This document shows positions 16,880 to 24,377 of a stretch of 64,000 nucleotides of DNA, in pieces. The DNA comes from Paenibacillus sacheonensis. Lineage in GTDB: Bacteria; Bacillota; Bacilli; Paenibacillales; Paenibacillaceae. Where the stretch lies: positions 124,001-188,000 of the forward strand of contig NZ_JAAAMU010000002.1 of the NCBI RefSeq assembly GCF_009909195.1. Direction: 5' to 3'. The notes beneath the pieces were generated by a model, which saw only the letters and a list, made by a program, of their open reading frames with translations, was not told the origin of the DNA and searched no databases. The position numbers and the translations under genes are program-made. The stretch's first letter is position 1; every line of letters begins with the position of its first letter.

Positions 16880-18568
16880 ATGGAAAGCATCGGTTGGACA
16901 TCATTGGAGAACGGCACTTTGATCGGAGATCGTTATCGGATTCACGGACGGATCGGGAAGGGCGGCATGGGCGAGGTATATGCGGCGGAAGATACGCGTC
17001 TGCACGGGAAGATTCGCGCCTTGAAAGTCAGCCGGGCGCCTGAAGCTGGTGGACAACGCAGCGCCGAGGAGGCGGGCATGCTGATGCGGCTGGATCACCC
17101 GCATTTGCCGCTCATCGTGGACTATTTTCCCGCTGCGGAGAACGGCGGCTATGAAGTGCTGGTCATGGATTATATTGACGGGATGACGCTGCAAACCTAT
17201 CTGGAACAGCAGGATGGCTGCATACCGGCGTCCAAAGCGATCGATATCGGCATGCAGCTGGCAGAGGCGCTCGCCTACTTGCACGAGAGGCAGCCCGCTA
17301 TCATTCACCGCGATCTGAAGCCGACGAACGTGATGATCGACCACGGGGGCTTCGTGCGATTGATCGACTTTGGCATCGCCCGCGAATTCAAGCCGGGGCA
17401 GACGAAGGATACGGTCACGCTCGGCACGCCTGGATTTGCCGCCCCCGAGCAGGAGGGTAATCAGCAAAGCGACGCGCGAACCGACGTATTCGGACTAGGT
17501 GCCCTGCTTCATTACTTGCTGACCGGCGGAGGGAAAGTGGGACGAGGACATCACGGCGGCAACAGAAATGACGGACAAGATAGACCGTATCGGGAAGATA
17601 GATGGAATGGTTGGTTGGGTTCTAACGATGAGCGCGGAGCAGGTGCGGGGCATGGATTGCTTGGCGGATCGGCAGCGCTGACGGCTGTCATCGGACGAAT
17701 GACCGACCCGGTCCCAGCCTGCCGGTATGCCACGATGGAGGAAGCCGGGCTTGCGTTGTCTGCTTGTTCGGTCGAAGGAGGATCAGCAGATGGAATCGTC
17801 GTACAATCGCGGCAATCCGTATCGCGCAAGGCAGGCTTGTCGAAATCGCGATCCGTCATTGTAGCCTCGCTTTCGCCGGGAGCGGGCGCTACCTTTACGA
17901 CTCTGACGCTGGCTCACCTCCTGGATCGGGAAGCTGGGCCTGTCGCCGCCTGCGTCGAACATCCTTCCCTGGAACCGGAATGGCATGCGCTGCTCCCCGT
18001 AACCGGCAGACGCCGGTCTTGGACTAGTCCGGTCGCTGACAATCGGTATCGGATTCTTTCTTCGACATTCTCACGACTTCTATGGTGCACGCTTGATCCG
18101 TCCGTGTCCGCCGAAGCCGAGCCGGCCGCAGACATGCAATTGAAACATCGGCTCATGCTGCAGGCGTTTCAAGCTTCGGTCTTCATTACTGACGTGTCGA
18201 GCCGTTGGCTCGCGCCGGAGATGGAAAGGCAGCTGGCATCCTGCGACGACTTGCTCTTCGTGGCGGATCCTTTCCCGGCCAAATGGACGATCCAGCGTCT
18301 GGCTGCGGCGAAGCGCATCTGTTTCGAGCGAGAACGCGAGGGGCGGCCGACCTCCTGGATCGCGAACAAGGACGGGAAATTCGCTGCCCGCGGCGAATGG
18401 CTCGCTTCCATGCCGGTCAAACCTTGTTGTTCGATTCCGCAGCTGCCTGCGCTAGAATGGGCCGATGCAGTATGGAAGGGACGTTGGGCGACGGCAAACG
18501 CAAGATGGCTTTCGCAGCTGGAGCGCGGGCTGCAGCCCGTATTGAAGAGCATCATCGATTCGCGATAA
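16880..18568 (+). CDS. Ser/Thr protein kinase fused to a degenerate MinD/ParA-like domain
   Basis: 562 residues from ATG 16880 (GGGGAGG upstream). The N-terminal Hanks kinase (about 19-290) has IGKGGMGEVY, K49, HRDLKPTN (D145), D163FG and LGTPGFAAPEQ. A Gly/Asn/Arg-rich insert follows around residues 214-250. From about residue 324 a second domain begins with VIVASLSPGAGATFTT, the place of a SIMIBI Walker A, but with no lysine. Later FITDVSSRW and LLFVADPFPAKW resemble the Walker B and following strand of MinD/CpaE proteins. There are no membrane spans or PASTA repeats. It has its own start after a terminator. The kinase is certain; the second domain is inferred from pattern. Confidence 0.85.
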   Translation: MESIGWTSLENGTLIGDRYRIHGRIGKGGMGEVYAAEDTRLHGKIRALKVSRAPEAGGQRSAEEAGMLMRLDHPHLPLIVDYFPAAENGGYEVLVMDYIDGMTLQTYLEQQDGCIPASKAIDIGMQLAEALAYLHERQPAIIHRDLKPTNVMIDHGGFVRLIDFGIAREFKPGQTKDTVTLGTPGFAAPEQEGNQQSDARTDVFGLGALLHYLLTGGGKVGRGHHGGNRNDGQDRPYREDRWNGWLGSNDERGAGAGHGLLGGSAALTAVIGRMTDPVPACRYATMEEAGLALSACSVEGGSADGIVVQSRQSVSRKAGLSKSRSVIVASLSPGAGATFTTLTLAHLLDREAGPVAACVEHPSLEPEWHALLPVTGRRRSWTSPVADNRYRILSSTFSRLLWCTLDPSVSAEAEPAADMQLKHRLMLQAFQASVFITDVSSRWLAPEMERQLASCDDLLFVADPFPAKWTIQRLAAAKRICFEREREGRPTSWIANKDGKFAARGEWLASMPVKPCCSIPQLPALEWADAVWKGRWATANARWLSQLERGLQPVLKSIIDSR

Positions 18569-18588
18569 ATCCAAATGCGCCGGTTCTA

Positions 18589-18597
18589 TGCTACAAT
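18589..18597 (+). promoter_or_regulatory. Possible extended -10 promoter for the two-component operon
   Basis: TGCTACAAT is an extended -10 element (TGN plus TACAAT at 18592-18597) just after the kinase stop. No good -35 is seen. The leader to the response regulator would be about 165 nt and contains a GGGCC/GGCCC hairpin near 18716. Confidence 0.4.
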
Positions 18598-18764
18598 GAT
18601 GTCCGTACGCGCATAAACGCGGCGCTTTCAGGCGTCGGTCTCGGTTGCTGCGGGTACTGTTCGGACCCGTCCTAAGCTTGCATTGACGGACATGCTTATT
18701 TATGATTATGGGAACGGGCCCTCCGGCCCGCAACAGACTAGAGCAAAGTAGGTGCAGAGACAGT

Positions 18765-19463
18765 ATGAACGAACGCATTCTTGTCATCGAAGACGAAGAC
18801 GGCATTGCGCGGATTCTTCAGCTCGAGCTGGAGCATGAAGGTTATTTCGTCGGCCGCGCTTCGGACGGCAGGAGCGGTCTGGAGCAAGCGACGAACGGCG
18901 AATGGGACATGCTGCTGCTTGACGTGATGCTGCCCGAGCTGAACGGGATCGAAGTGCTTCGGCGAATCCGGCAGGCCGGCAATCCGATTCCGATTATTCT
19001 ATTAACGGCGCGCGATACGATCCCGGACAAAGTCAGCGGATTCGAGCATGGCGCGAATGATTATATAACGAAGCCGTTTGCGATGGAGGAGCTGCTCGCG
19101 CGCGTGCGCAATCTGCTTCGTATCTTCCAAGCGCAGCCGAAAGAACCGGAGAGCCCCGACGTATTGAAAGCCGCCGATCTCTCGATCGAGCTTCGCACGC
19201 GCAAAGTGTTCCGCAAGGATCTGCCGATCGAGCTTACCCCAAGGGAATTCGAACTGCTCGTTTATTTGGCGGAGCACCGGAACGAAGAGAAATCCCGCGA
19301 AGATATTTTGTCGGAAGTATGGGGCTACGATTTTATCGGGGAGACGAACCTGGTGGATGTCTATATTCGGTATTTGCGGCAGAAGGTGGACAAGGGGTAT
19401 CGCCATAAGCTTATTCATACCGTCCGCGGCGTCGGATACATGCTGAAGGAGCCAGATGCATGA
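18765..19463 (+). CDS. OmpR/PhoB-family response regulator
   Basis: 232 residues starting MNERILVIEDEDG. The receiver has the acidic pair in EDED, phospho-acceptor D53 (LLLDVMLPELNG), the Thr in LLTAR and the Lys in TKPF. The C-terminal half is a winged-helix DNA-binding domain (LTPREFELLVYLAEH ... VDVYIRYLRQKVD ... VRGVGYML). The ATG at 18765 is chosen because the receiver begins there; an earlier in-frame ATG at 18702 would add an unlikely leader. It overlaps the histidine kinase gene by four bases. The regulated genes are unknown. Confidence 0.93.
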   Translation: MNERILVIEDEDGIARILQLELEHEGYFVGRASDGRSGLEQATNGEWDMLLLDVMLPELNGIEVLRRIRQAGNPIPIILLTARDTIPDKVSGFEHGANDYITKPFAMEELLARVRNLLRIFQAQPKEPESPDVLKAADLSIELRTRKVFRKDLPIELTPREFELLVYLAEHRNEEKSREDILSEVWGYDFIGETNLVDVYIRYLRQKVDKGYRHKLIHTVRGVGYMLKEPDA

Positions 19464-20818
19464 CGCTTCGCCGGCGATTTACGTTTTTCACGATTTTTTG
19501 GCTTATTTTTATTTTGATCTTGTTTAATATTTTTGTTTATTTGTTCGTCATCAAGATTACGATTCGCAGCGAGGATCAGCTGTTGACGAACAAGGTGAAC
19601 ATATTGCTCGAGGACCCGCGGATCAACGATCCCCATCAGCTGGCCAATCCGGATCTGCTTCGGGATTATTATAACGTCAACGAATTGATGCGCGTCATCG
19701 ACAGCAGCGGCAAAGCGGTGAACACGCAGGGCTCCGATCCGGAACTGCTCGCGCTTAAGCCCGACTTCTCCAAACGGCATGATACCGGCATGTTCTTCAT
19801 CGAGGGACGGCGCGTGCTTTATATGAAGGTGCCTTTGTTCCATAACAATGAAATTATCGGTACGCTCGAGATGTACAGGAAGCTTACGCTGCTGGACAGT
19901 TATTTGAAAGTCCTGGTCATCGCCTTGACGATTACGAGTATCGGGGCTATTTTGTTCGCGATTTTCGGTACCTATTGGTTTACGTCTCGGCTTACCTCGC
20001 CGATTCAGCATATGGTGCAGACGATGAGGGAGATCGACCGGAGCGGGAAGCTGCGCAAGATCGAGCTGGCCCAGCGCGACCAGTCCGCGGAGCTGCTGCA
20101 GCTCGCCAGAGCGTTCAATCAGATGATCGAACGGCTGGACCGGACCTTCGAGCGGCAGAAGCAGTTCGTCGCGGACGCTTCCCATGAGCTCAAGACGCCT
20201 CTTACGGTCATTAGCAGTTATGCCGGCATGCTGAAGCGCTGGGGCAGAGACGATGCCAACATCCGCGACGAAGCTATCGAAGCGATCAGCAAAGAATCGC
20301 AGCGACTGCAAAATTTGACCAAGTCGATGCTCCAGCTGGCGCAGGCCGAAACGGAAGACTGGCTGAAGCTGGAAACGTTCAATCTCGTGCAGCTGGCCGA
20401 CGAGACCGCGGATATGCTCCATATGACGTTCCAACGGATGATACGCGTTCATACGACGAACAAGCAGGATATCCGGCTTAGCGCGGACAAGGAAAAGATC
20501 CGCCAGCTGCTCGTTATTTTGATCGATAATGCCATTAAATACAGCAAAGAACCGATTGATATCAGTCTGTCGATGCACAAGAACGTCGTCCGATTCTCCG
20601 TGGCCGATAAAGGAATCGGGATACCCGAGGACGAAATGCCGTATTTGTTCGAACGCTTCTATCGGGTGGACGGCGCGAGAAGCCGCACCACCGGCGGCGT
20701 CGGCCTCGGCCTGTCCATCGCCAAGCGGATCGTCGATTTGCACGAAGGCCAAATCGACGTCTTCAGCAAGCCGGAGCAGGGAACGACCATATCGATCGCG
20801 ATTCCGCAAAAAAAATAA
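19460..20818 (+). CDS. Membrane sensor histidine kinase (ArlS/YkoH-like)
   Basis: 452 residues. There are two membrane spans (about 10-30 and 155-178) around a 120-residue extracellular sensor region, then HAMP, HisKA with ADASHELKTPL (H242), and HATPase with LIDNAIKYS, ADKGIGIPED, and GVGLGLSIAKRIV. It would phosphorylate the upstream response regulator, to which it is translationally coupled (ATGA overlap). The sensor region shows no recognisable PAS or CACHE motif, so the stimulus is unknown. The overall layout resembles ArlS and B. subtilis YkoH. Confidence 0.93.
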   Translation: MTLRRRFTFFTIFWLIFILILFNIFVYLFVIKITIRSEDQLLTNKVNILLEDPRINDPHQLANPDLLRDYYNVNELMRVIDSSGKAVNTQGSDPELLALKPDFSKRHDTGMFFIEGRRVLYMKVPLFHNNEIIGTLEMYRKLTLLDSYLKVLVIALTITSIGAILFAIFGTYWFTSRLTSPIQHMVQTMREIDRSGKLRKIELAQRDQSAELLQLARAFNQMIERLDRTFERQKQFVADASHELKTPLTVISSYAGMLKRWGRDDANIRDEAIEAISKESQRLQNLTKSMLQLAQAETEDWLKLETFNLVQLADETADMLHMTFQRMIRVHTTNKQDIRLSADKEKIRQLLVILIDNAIKYSKEPIDISLSMHKNVVRFSVADKGIGIPEDEMPYLFERFYRVDGARSRTTGGVGLGLSIAKRIVDLHEGQIDVFSKPEQGTTISIAIPQKK

Positions 20819-20842
20819 AGCAGCAGCCAAGGGGATAGGGCC

Positions 20843-21706
20843 ATGACCGGAATACGCGTATGCGCGGTTCAATATAAACTGGAAGATATCGACAGCTTTG
20901 ACCAATTTGCGTTTCAAGTCAGGCACTACGTTCGGAATGCGTCCGAATACGAGGTGCAGGTGATTTTATTTCCGGAGTTTTTCACGACGCAGCTGCTCTC
21001 GATCGGGGATGCGGCCGGTGCGGCGCTGACCATTGATCGGCTTCCGTCGTTTACGGATGCTTACGTGGAACTCTTTCAAGCGCTGGCTGCGGAATACGAC
21101 GTCCATATTATCGGCGGTACACATGTCATCGCACTGGAAGACGGCAAGCTCAATAACGCCGCGCATCTGTTCTATCCGGACGGCCGCGTGGAGAAGCAAC
21201 CGAAATTACATATGACGCCGACGGAGCGCGAGGAATGGAATATGTCGCCGGGCGATGGCCTGGAGGTATTCGACACGCCGTTCGGAACGATTGCGATGCT
21301 GACCTGCTACGATATCGAATTTCCGGAAATCGTTCGCATGGCGCGGGCCAAAGGAGCGGATATCATCTTCTGCCCATCCTGTACCGATGACCGCCATGGC
21401 TTCTATCGCGTTCGTTACTGCTGCCATGCAAGAGCCGTGGAGAACCAGGTGTATATCGTGACGACCGGAACGGTGGGCTCGCTGCGCAAAGTCGATTTCA
21501 TGCGCGCGAATTATGGGCAGGCAGCGGTAATTTCGCCGAACGACATCCCGTTTCCGCCGGCCGGCATCATGACGGAAGGGGTCATCAACGACGACATGCT
21601 CGTCGTTGCGGATCTCGACGTGCGCTTGCTGCATGACGTCCGGGCAGCCGGATCCGTGACGACATGGCGCGACCGACGCATCGATTTGTACGGGGACTGG
21701 TCTTGA
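20843..21706 (+). CDS. Carbon-nitrogen hydrolase (nitrilase superfamily)
   Basis: 287 residues with the nitrilase-superfamily triad: E45 (LFPEFFTT), K121 (KLHMTPTERE) and C155 (LTCYDIEFPE). It is expected to hydrolyse an amide or related C-N bond in the cytoplasm. Length is typical of amidases/omega-amidase-like members. It sits 25 bp after the kinase gene and 37 bp before a GNAT acetyltransferase. In some bacteria a GNAT domain is fused directly to this hydrolase type, so the neighbour is likely a functional partner. Substrate unknown. Confidence 0.9.
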   Translation: MTGIRVCAVQYKLEDIDSFDQFAFQVRHYVRNASEYEVQVILFPEFFTTQLLSIGDAAGAALTIDRLPSFTDAYVELFQALAAEYDVHIIGGTHVIALEDGKLNNAAHLFYPDGRVEKQPKLHMTPTEREEWNMSPGDGLEVFDTPFGTIAMLTCYDIEFPEIVRMARAKGADIIFCPSCTDDRHGFYRVRYCCHARAVENQVYIVTTGTVGSLRKVDFMRANYGQAAVISPNDIPFPPAGIMTEGVINDDMLVVADLDVRLLHDVRAAGSVTTWRDRRIDLYGDWS

Positions 21707-21743
21707 TCGGCTAGGCGATTGAACCAAGGAGGAAGGCCTCGCC

Positions 21744-22409
21744 ATGAACAAGCAAATGATGGTGTACCTCGACGGAAAACCGATCGAAATCGTCATTCGA
21801 AATTATACGCATGCCGATTTCGCCAACATGATCGATATCCAGCGACAATGCTTCCCGCCTCCGTTTCCATCCGAGCTTTGGTGGAACGAAGCGCAGCTGA
21901 AGGAACACGTGACGCGATTTCCCGACGGTGCGTTGTGCGCCGAACTGGACGGACGGCTGATCGGCTCGATTACCGGGCTCAAGGTTGACGATGAACAGCT
22001 CCACGGAGCTCACAGCTGGGAGTCGATCACGGACGGAGGTTATATTCGCAATCACGCGCCGCACGGCGACACGCTGTACATCGTCGACATTTGCGTCGTT
22101 CCGGATATGCGCAAAGCGGGAATCGGCAAATGGCTCATGCAGAGCATGTACGAGACGGTCGTGCATCTACGATTGAAGCGGCTGCTGGGCGGAGGAAGGA
22201 TGCCGGGGTACCATCGCTGCGCGGATACCATTTCGCCAGATGAGTACTTGTCCGGCGTAGTCTCAGGTCGCTTCAATGATCCGGTCATCTCCTTCCTGCT
22301 GCGCTGCGGCCGCATGCCGGTCGGAACGGCAGCCGATTATTTGGAGGACGAGGAGTCCCGCAATTATGCCGCTCTTATGGAGTGGAAGAACCCTTTTCAT
22401 GAATCGTGA
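21744..22409 (+). CDS. GNAT-family acetyltransferase, hydrolase-associated
   Basis: 221 residues with an acetyl-CoA-binding signature in DICVVPDMRKAGIGKWLM (R/Q-x-x-G-x-G/A type). The N-terminal (V)IRNYTHADFANMIDIQ is typical of GNAT folds. AAGGAGGAAGG precedes ATG 21744. The C-terminal 60 residues (HRCADTISPDEYLSG onward) are not in a minimal GNAT and match the hydrolase-linked subgroup as I recall it. Likely modifies the same small molecule as the upstream nitrilase-like enzyme. Confidence 0.85.
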   Translation: MNKQMMVYLDGKPIEIVIRNYTHADFANMIDIQRQCFPPPFPSELWWNEAQLKEHVTRFPDGALCAELDGRLIGSITGLKVDDEQLHGAHSWESITDGGYIRNHAPHGDTLYIVDICVVPDMRKAGIGKWLMQSMYETVVHLRLKRLLGGGRMPGYHRCADTISPDEYLSGVVSGRFNDPVISFLLRCGRMPVGTAADYLEDEESRNYAALMEWKNPFHES

Positions 22410-22455
22410 ATGAAAAAATGAATGAATGAAGCAGCTAATCAGAGGAGCGAGAAAC

Positions 22456-23124
22456 TTGGACTACGTACGCATTCAATCCATTGACCATCCGTTGTTCGCG
22501 AAGATGCACGAGTTGATGAAAACCGTCTTTCCGCCTGAGGAAGTACTGGCATTCGAGAAGTGGCAGGCGCCGCTTGAGGACGAGGGCATTCATGTCTATG
22601 TCGCCGTTCATGAAGGAGAAGTCGTCGGTACGACGGAATACCGTTATTACCCCGCGCTGCGAGTCGCGATGACGGACTTTACGATCATTGGCCGTCCCGG
22701 TCTCGGAATCGGCCGTTTTCTCTTGCGCAATCGGTCGCGCGATTTGCAGCGGCTGGCAGAGCAAAGCGGAACGGAGTCGATCGGCATGTTCGCCGAAATT
22801 TACGATCCCGTTCAATCCACCTATGAATTCGGCGGCATCTATCCGATGAGTCCTTACGTCCGCCGTGAGGTGCTGTCCCATATCGGTTATATGCGTCTGG
22901 ATTTCCCGTATGTACACCCGTCATGGGAAGAGGATGGCTCGGCTGTCCGCGGACTTAACTTAAGCTTCTTGCCGGCGGATGAAGACCGTACGGAGCTGGA
23001 CGCATCGCTCGTCACCGCTTTTCTCGCGCACTATTACTCGGCGCTTCCGAACAAGCCGGATGAGTGGTACGCCATGATGGAGCAGCTGAAAGGCCAAGAC
23101 AAGCTTACGCTTCTGCCGCTGTAA
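22456..23124 (+). CDS. Second GNAT-like acetyltransferase
   Basis: About 222 residues from TTG 22456, with AGAGGAG at 22441-22447 placed correctly; an in-frame ATG at 22426 lacks a ribosome binding site. The N-terminal half contains VHEGEVVGTTEYRYYP and TIIGRPGLGIGRFLLRN, a GNAT-like acyl-CoA loop. The second half is atypical and may be substrate-specific. Part of the hydrolase-GNAT-GNAT-metallohydrolase cluster. The acetyltransferase call rests on fold pattern, not a close match. Confidence 0.72.
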   Translation: MDYVRIQSIDHPLFAKMHELMKTVFPPEEVLAFEKWQAPLEDEGIHVYVAVHEGEVVGTTEYRYYPALRVAMTDFTIIGRPGLGIGRFLLRNRSRDLQRLAEQSGTESIGMFAEIYDPVQSTYEFGGIYPMSPYVRREVLSHIGYMRLDFPYVHPSWEEDGSAVRGLNLSFLPADEDRTELDASLVTAFLAHYYSALPNKPDEWYAMMEQLKGQDKLTLLPL

Positions 23125-23174
23125 AGTGGATTGACATAATCAGTTCGTCAGGAGCTGAAAGGAGACGGCAGTAA

Positions 23175-23948
23175 ATGAATATTACCTTTTGGGGAACCGG
23201 CGATGCGATGGGCGTGCCGCGCGTGTATTGCTCGTGCGCCGTCTGCGAGGAGGCGAGGGCCGGAGGGGAGAATCGGCGGTTTCGTTCGCTTATCCAGCTC
23301 GATGATGCATCGTTCGGCACGCTGCTGATCGATTGCGGTCCGGATTGGCGCGCCGGGATGGAGGCGGCCGGCCTGCGGGATAACGTGACCCTGCTCATCA
23401 CGCATGCGCATTTCGATCATATCGCCGGGCTTCCGGAATATGCGGATATGTGCAGATGGCTTGGACGCAAAGGCAAGGCTTACGCGATGCCGGACACGAT
23501 TCACGAGATATTGGCGCGGTTTCCTTGGCTCGGTTCTCAGATCGTATTTATTCCGATCCAGGAGCCGCTTACGTTCGGGGATTGGGATGTTCGATGCTGG
23601 AAGGTGAATCACGGCAAGAACGGACATGCTTACGCGTACCGGTTCTCTAACGCTTCGACGGGCCGCAGCTTCGCGTATTGTTCCGACTCGATCGCCTTGG
23701 AGGGCGAGGAGCTTGAGCCGCTGGGCGGTCTGGACGTGCTGATCCTGGGAACGAGCTTCTATGAGGAGCCTTATCCGTTCGAGACCCGTTCCGTCTACGA
23801 TGTACGGGAAGGCTTGCGGTTGATCGATCAATTGAAGCCGGGCAAAACATGGTTCACCCATATGTCGCACGATATCGATGTTGCCCGCGATTATGGTCTG
23901 CCCGCGGGAACGGCCTTTGCGCGCACCGGATTAACGATTTCGGTGTAG
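23175..23948 (+). CDS. PhnP-like metallo-beta-lactamase-fold hydrolase
   Basis: 257 residues. The motif THAHFDHIAGLPEY (H77, H79, D81, H82) binds the metal pair, and YCSCAVCEEA (C19, C21, C24) resembles the extra zinc site of PhnP, a cyclic phosphodiesterase. Additional ligands appear in KVNHGKNG, YCSDS and THMSHD. The enzyme should open a cyclic phosphate or similar ester, but the C-P lyase genes that normally surround phnP are absent. AAAGGAGACGG precedes ATG 23175. It closes the small-molecule cluster that starts at 20843. Confidence 0.87.
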   Translation: MNITFWGTGDAMGVPRVYCSCAVCEEARAGGENRRFRSLIQLDDASFGTLLIDCGPDWRAGMEAAGLRDNVTLLITHAHFDHIAGLPEYADMCRWLGRKGKAYAMPDTIHEILARFPWLGSQIVFIPIQEPLTFGDWDVRCWKVNHGKNGHAYAYRFSNASTGRSFAYCSDSIALEGEELEPLGGLDVLILGTSFYEEPYPFETRSVYDVREGLRLIDQLKPGKTWFTHMSHDIDVARDYGLPAGTAFARTGLTISV

Positions 23949-23960
23949 GCGGCTGTCCCC

Positions 23961-23990
23961 TTGACTTTTCCGGGGGCCAGCGGCTATGAT
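23961..23990 (+). promoter_or_regulatory. Strong predicted SigmaA promoter
   Basis: TTGACT (23961-23966), 18-nt spacer, TATGAT (23985-23990). It starts just after the metallo-hydrolase stop and points into a gene-free segment ending at a strong terminator. Confidence 0.75.
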
Positions 23991-23996
23991 AAATGT

Positions 23997-24243
23997 AACT
24001 TTATGCAGCAAGGGGAAATTTTGATGCGTGTCGGTGTTCTTAACTTCTAATTGGATATCACCTGGAGCCTGAAGTGCTTCCAGGAACGGAACTGAATCCG
24101 CTTGACGCAAGTCGGCTTGCCCAGATGGCGCAGGTTTATCTTGTTATCGGCGAATTCGGATTCCGTTGCCAATGAGTTAAGAACATGACCCATTTCCGCC
24201 TGCTGGACGGTAAATGAGCGTGCTCTTCGAGCACGCTTTTTTT
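23997..24243 (+). ncRNA. Putative structured small RNA
   Basis: From a predicted start near 23997 to a terminator at 24243 (about 245 nt) no gene is convincing. GTTCTTAACT (24036-24045) pairs perfectly with AGTTAAGAAC (24175-24184); next to it ATTGG (24050-24054) pairs with CCAAT (24169-24173), giving a 15-bp closing stem. Inside, CCTGG/CCAGG, CGGA/TCCG and GCAAG/CTTGC hairpins can form. A ribosome binding site (AAGGGGA, 24010-24016) precedes an eight-codon open frame at 24024-24050 (MRVGVLNF), so the RNA may encode a leader peptide. I do not recognise it as 6S, SRP, RNase P or tmRNA. Confidence 0.45.
24217..24243 (+). terminator. Perfect 9-bp terminator
   Basis: AGCGTGCTC (24217-24225), loop TTC, GAGCACGCT (24229-24237), then T6. 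Confidence 0.92.
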
Positions 24244-24301
24244 CATGCTATCGATGGTTCGCCCGCGAAGGGGGAGTCCGTCTTGGCGTGACCGTCATCC
24301 C

Positions 24302-24347
24302 AAACAGGAATGGAATGCGTTTATGCGCTTTCCGTTCCTGTTTTTTT
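24302..24347 (+). terminator. Second terminator/attenuator before the MutS2-like gene
   Basis: AAACAGGAA pairs with TTCCTGTTT around an imperfect inner GGAA/TTCC and GCG/CGC stem, followed by T7. It lies only 31 bp before the next gene, so it may attenuate read-through into it. Confidence 0.75.
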
Positions 24348-24377
24348 ATTTTACTTCGAAAAGGATGGTTGCCGAAA

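Noticed and set aside
24036-24184. Miniature inverted-repeat transposon
   Set aside because: The inverted arms are not flanked by target-site duplications and sit inside a promoter-terminator unit, which favours an RNA closing stem.
23997-24243. 6S RNA, SRP RNA, RNase P or T-box for the 24-kb transcript
   Set aside because: None of the characteristic cores could be found by eye; it is left as an unassigned RNA candidate.
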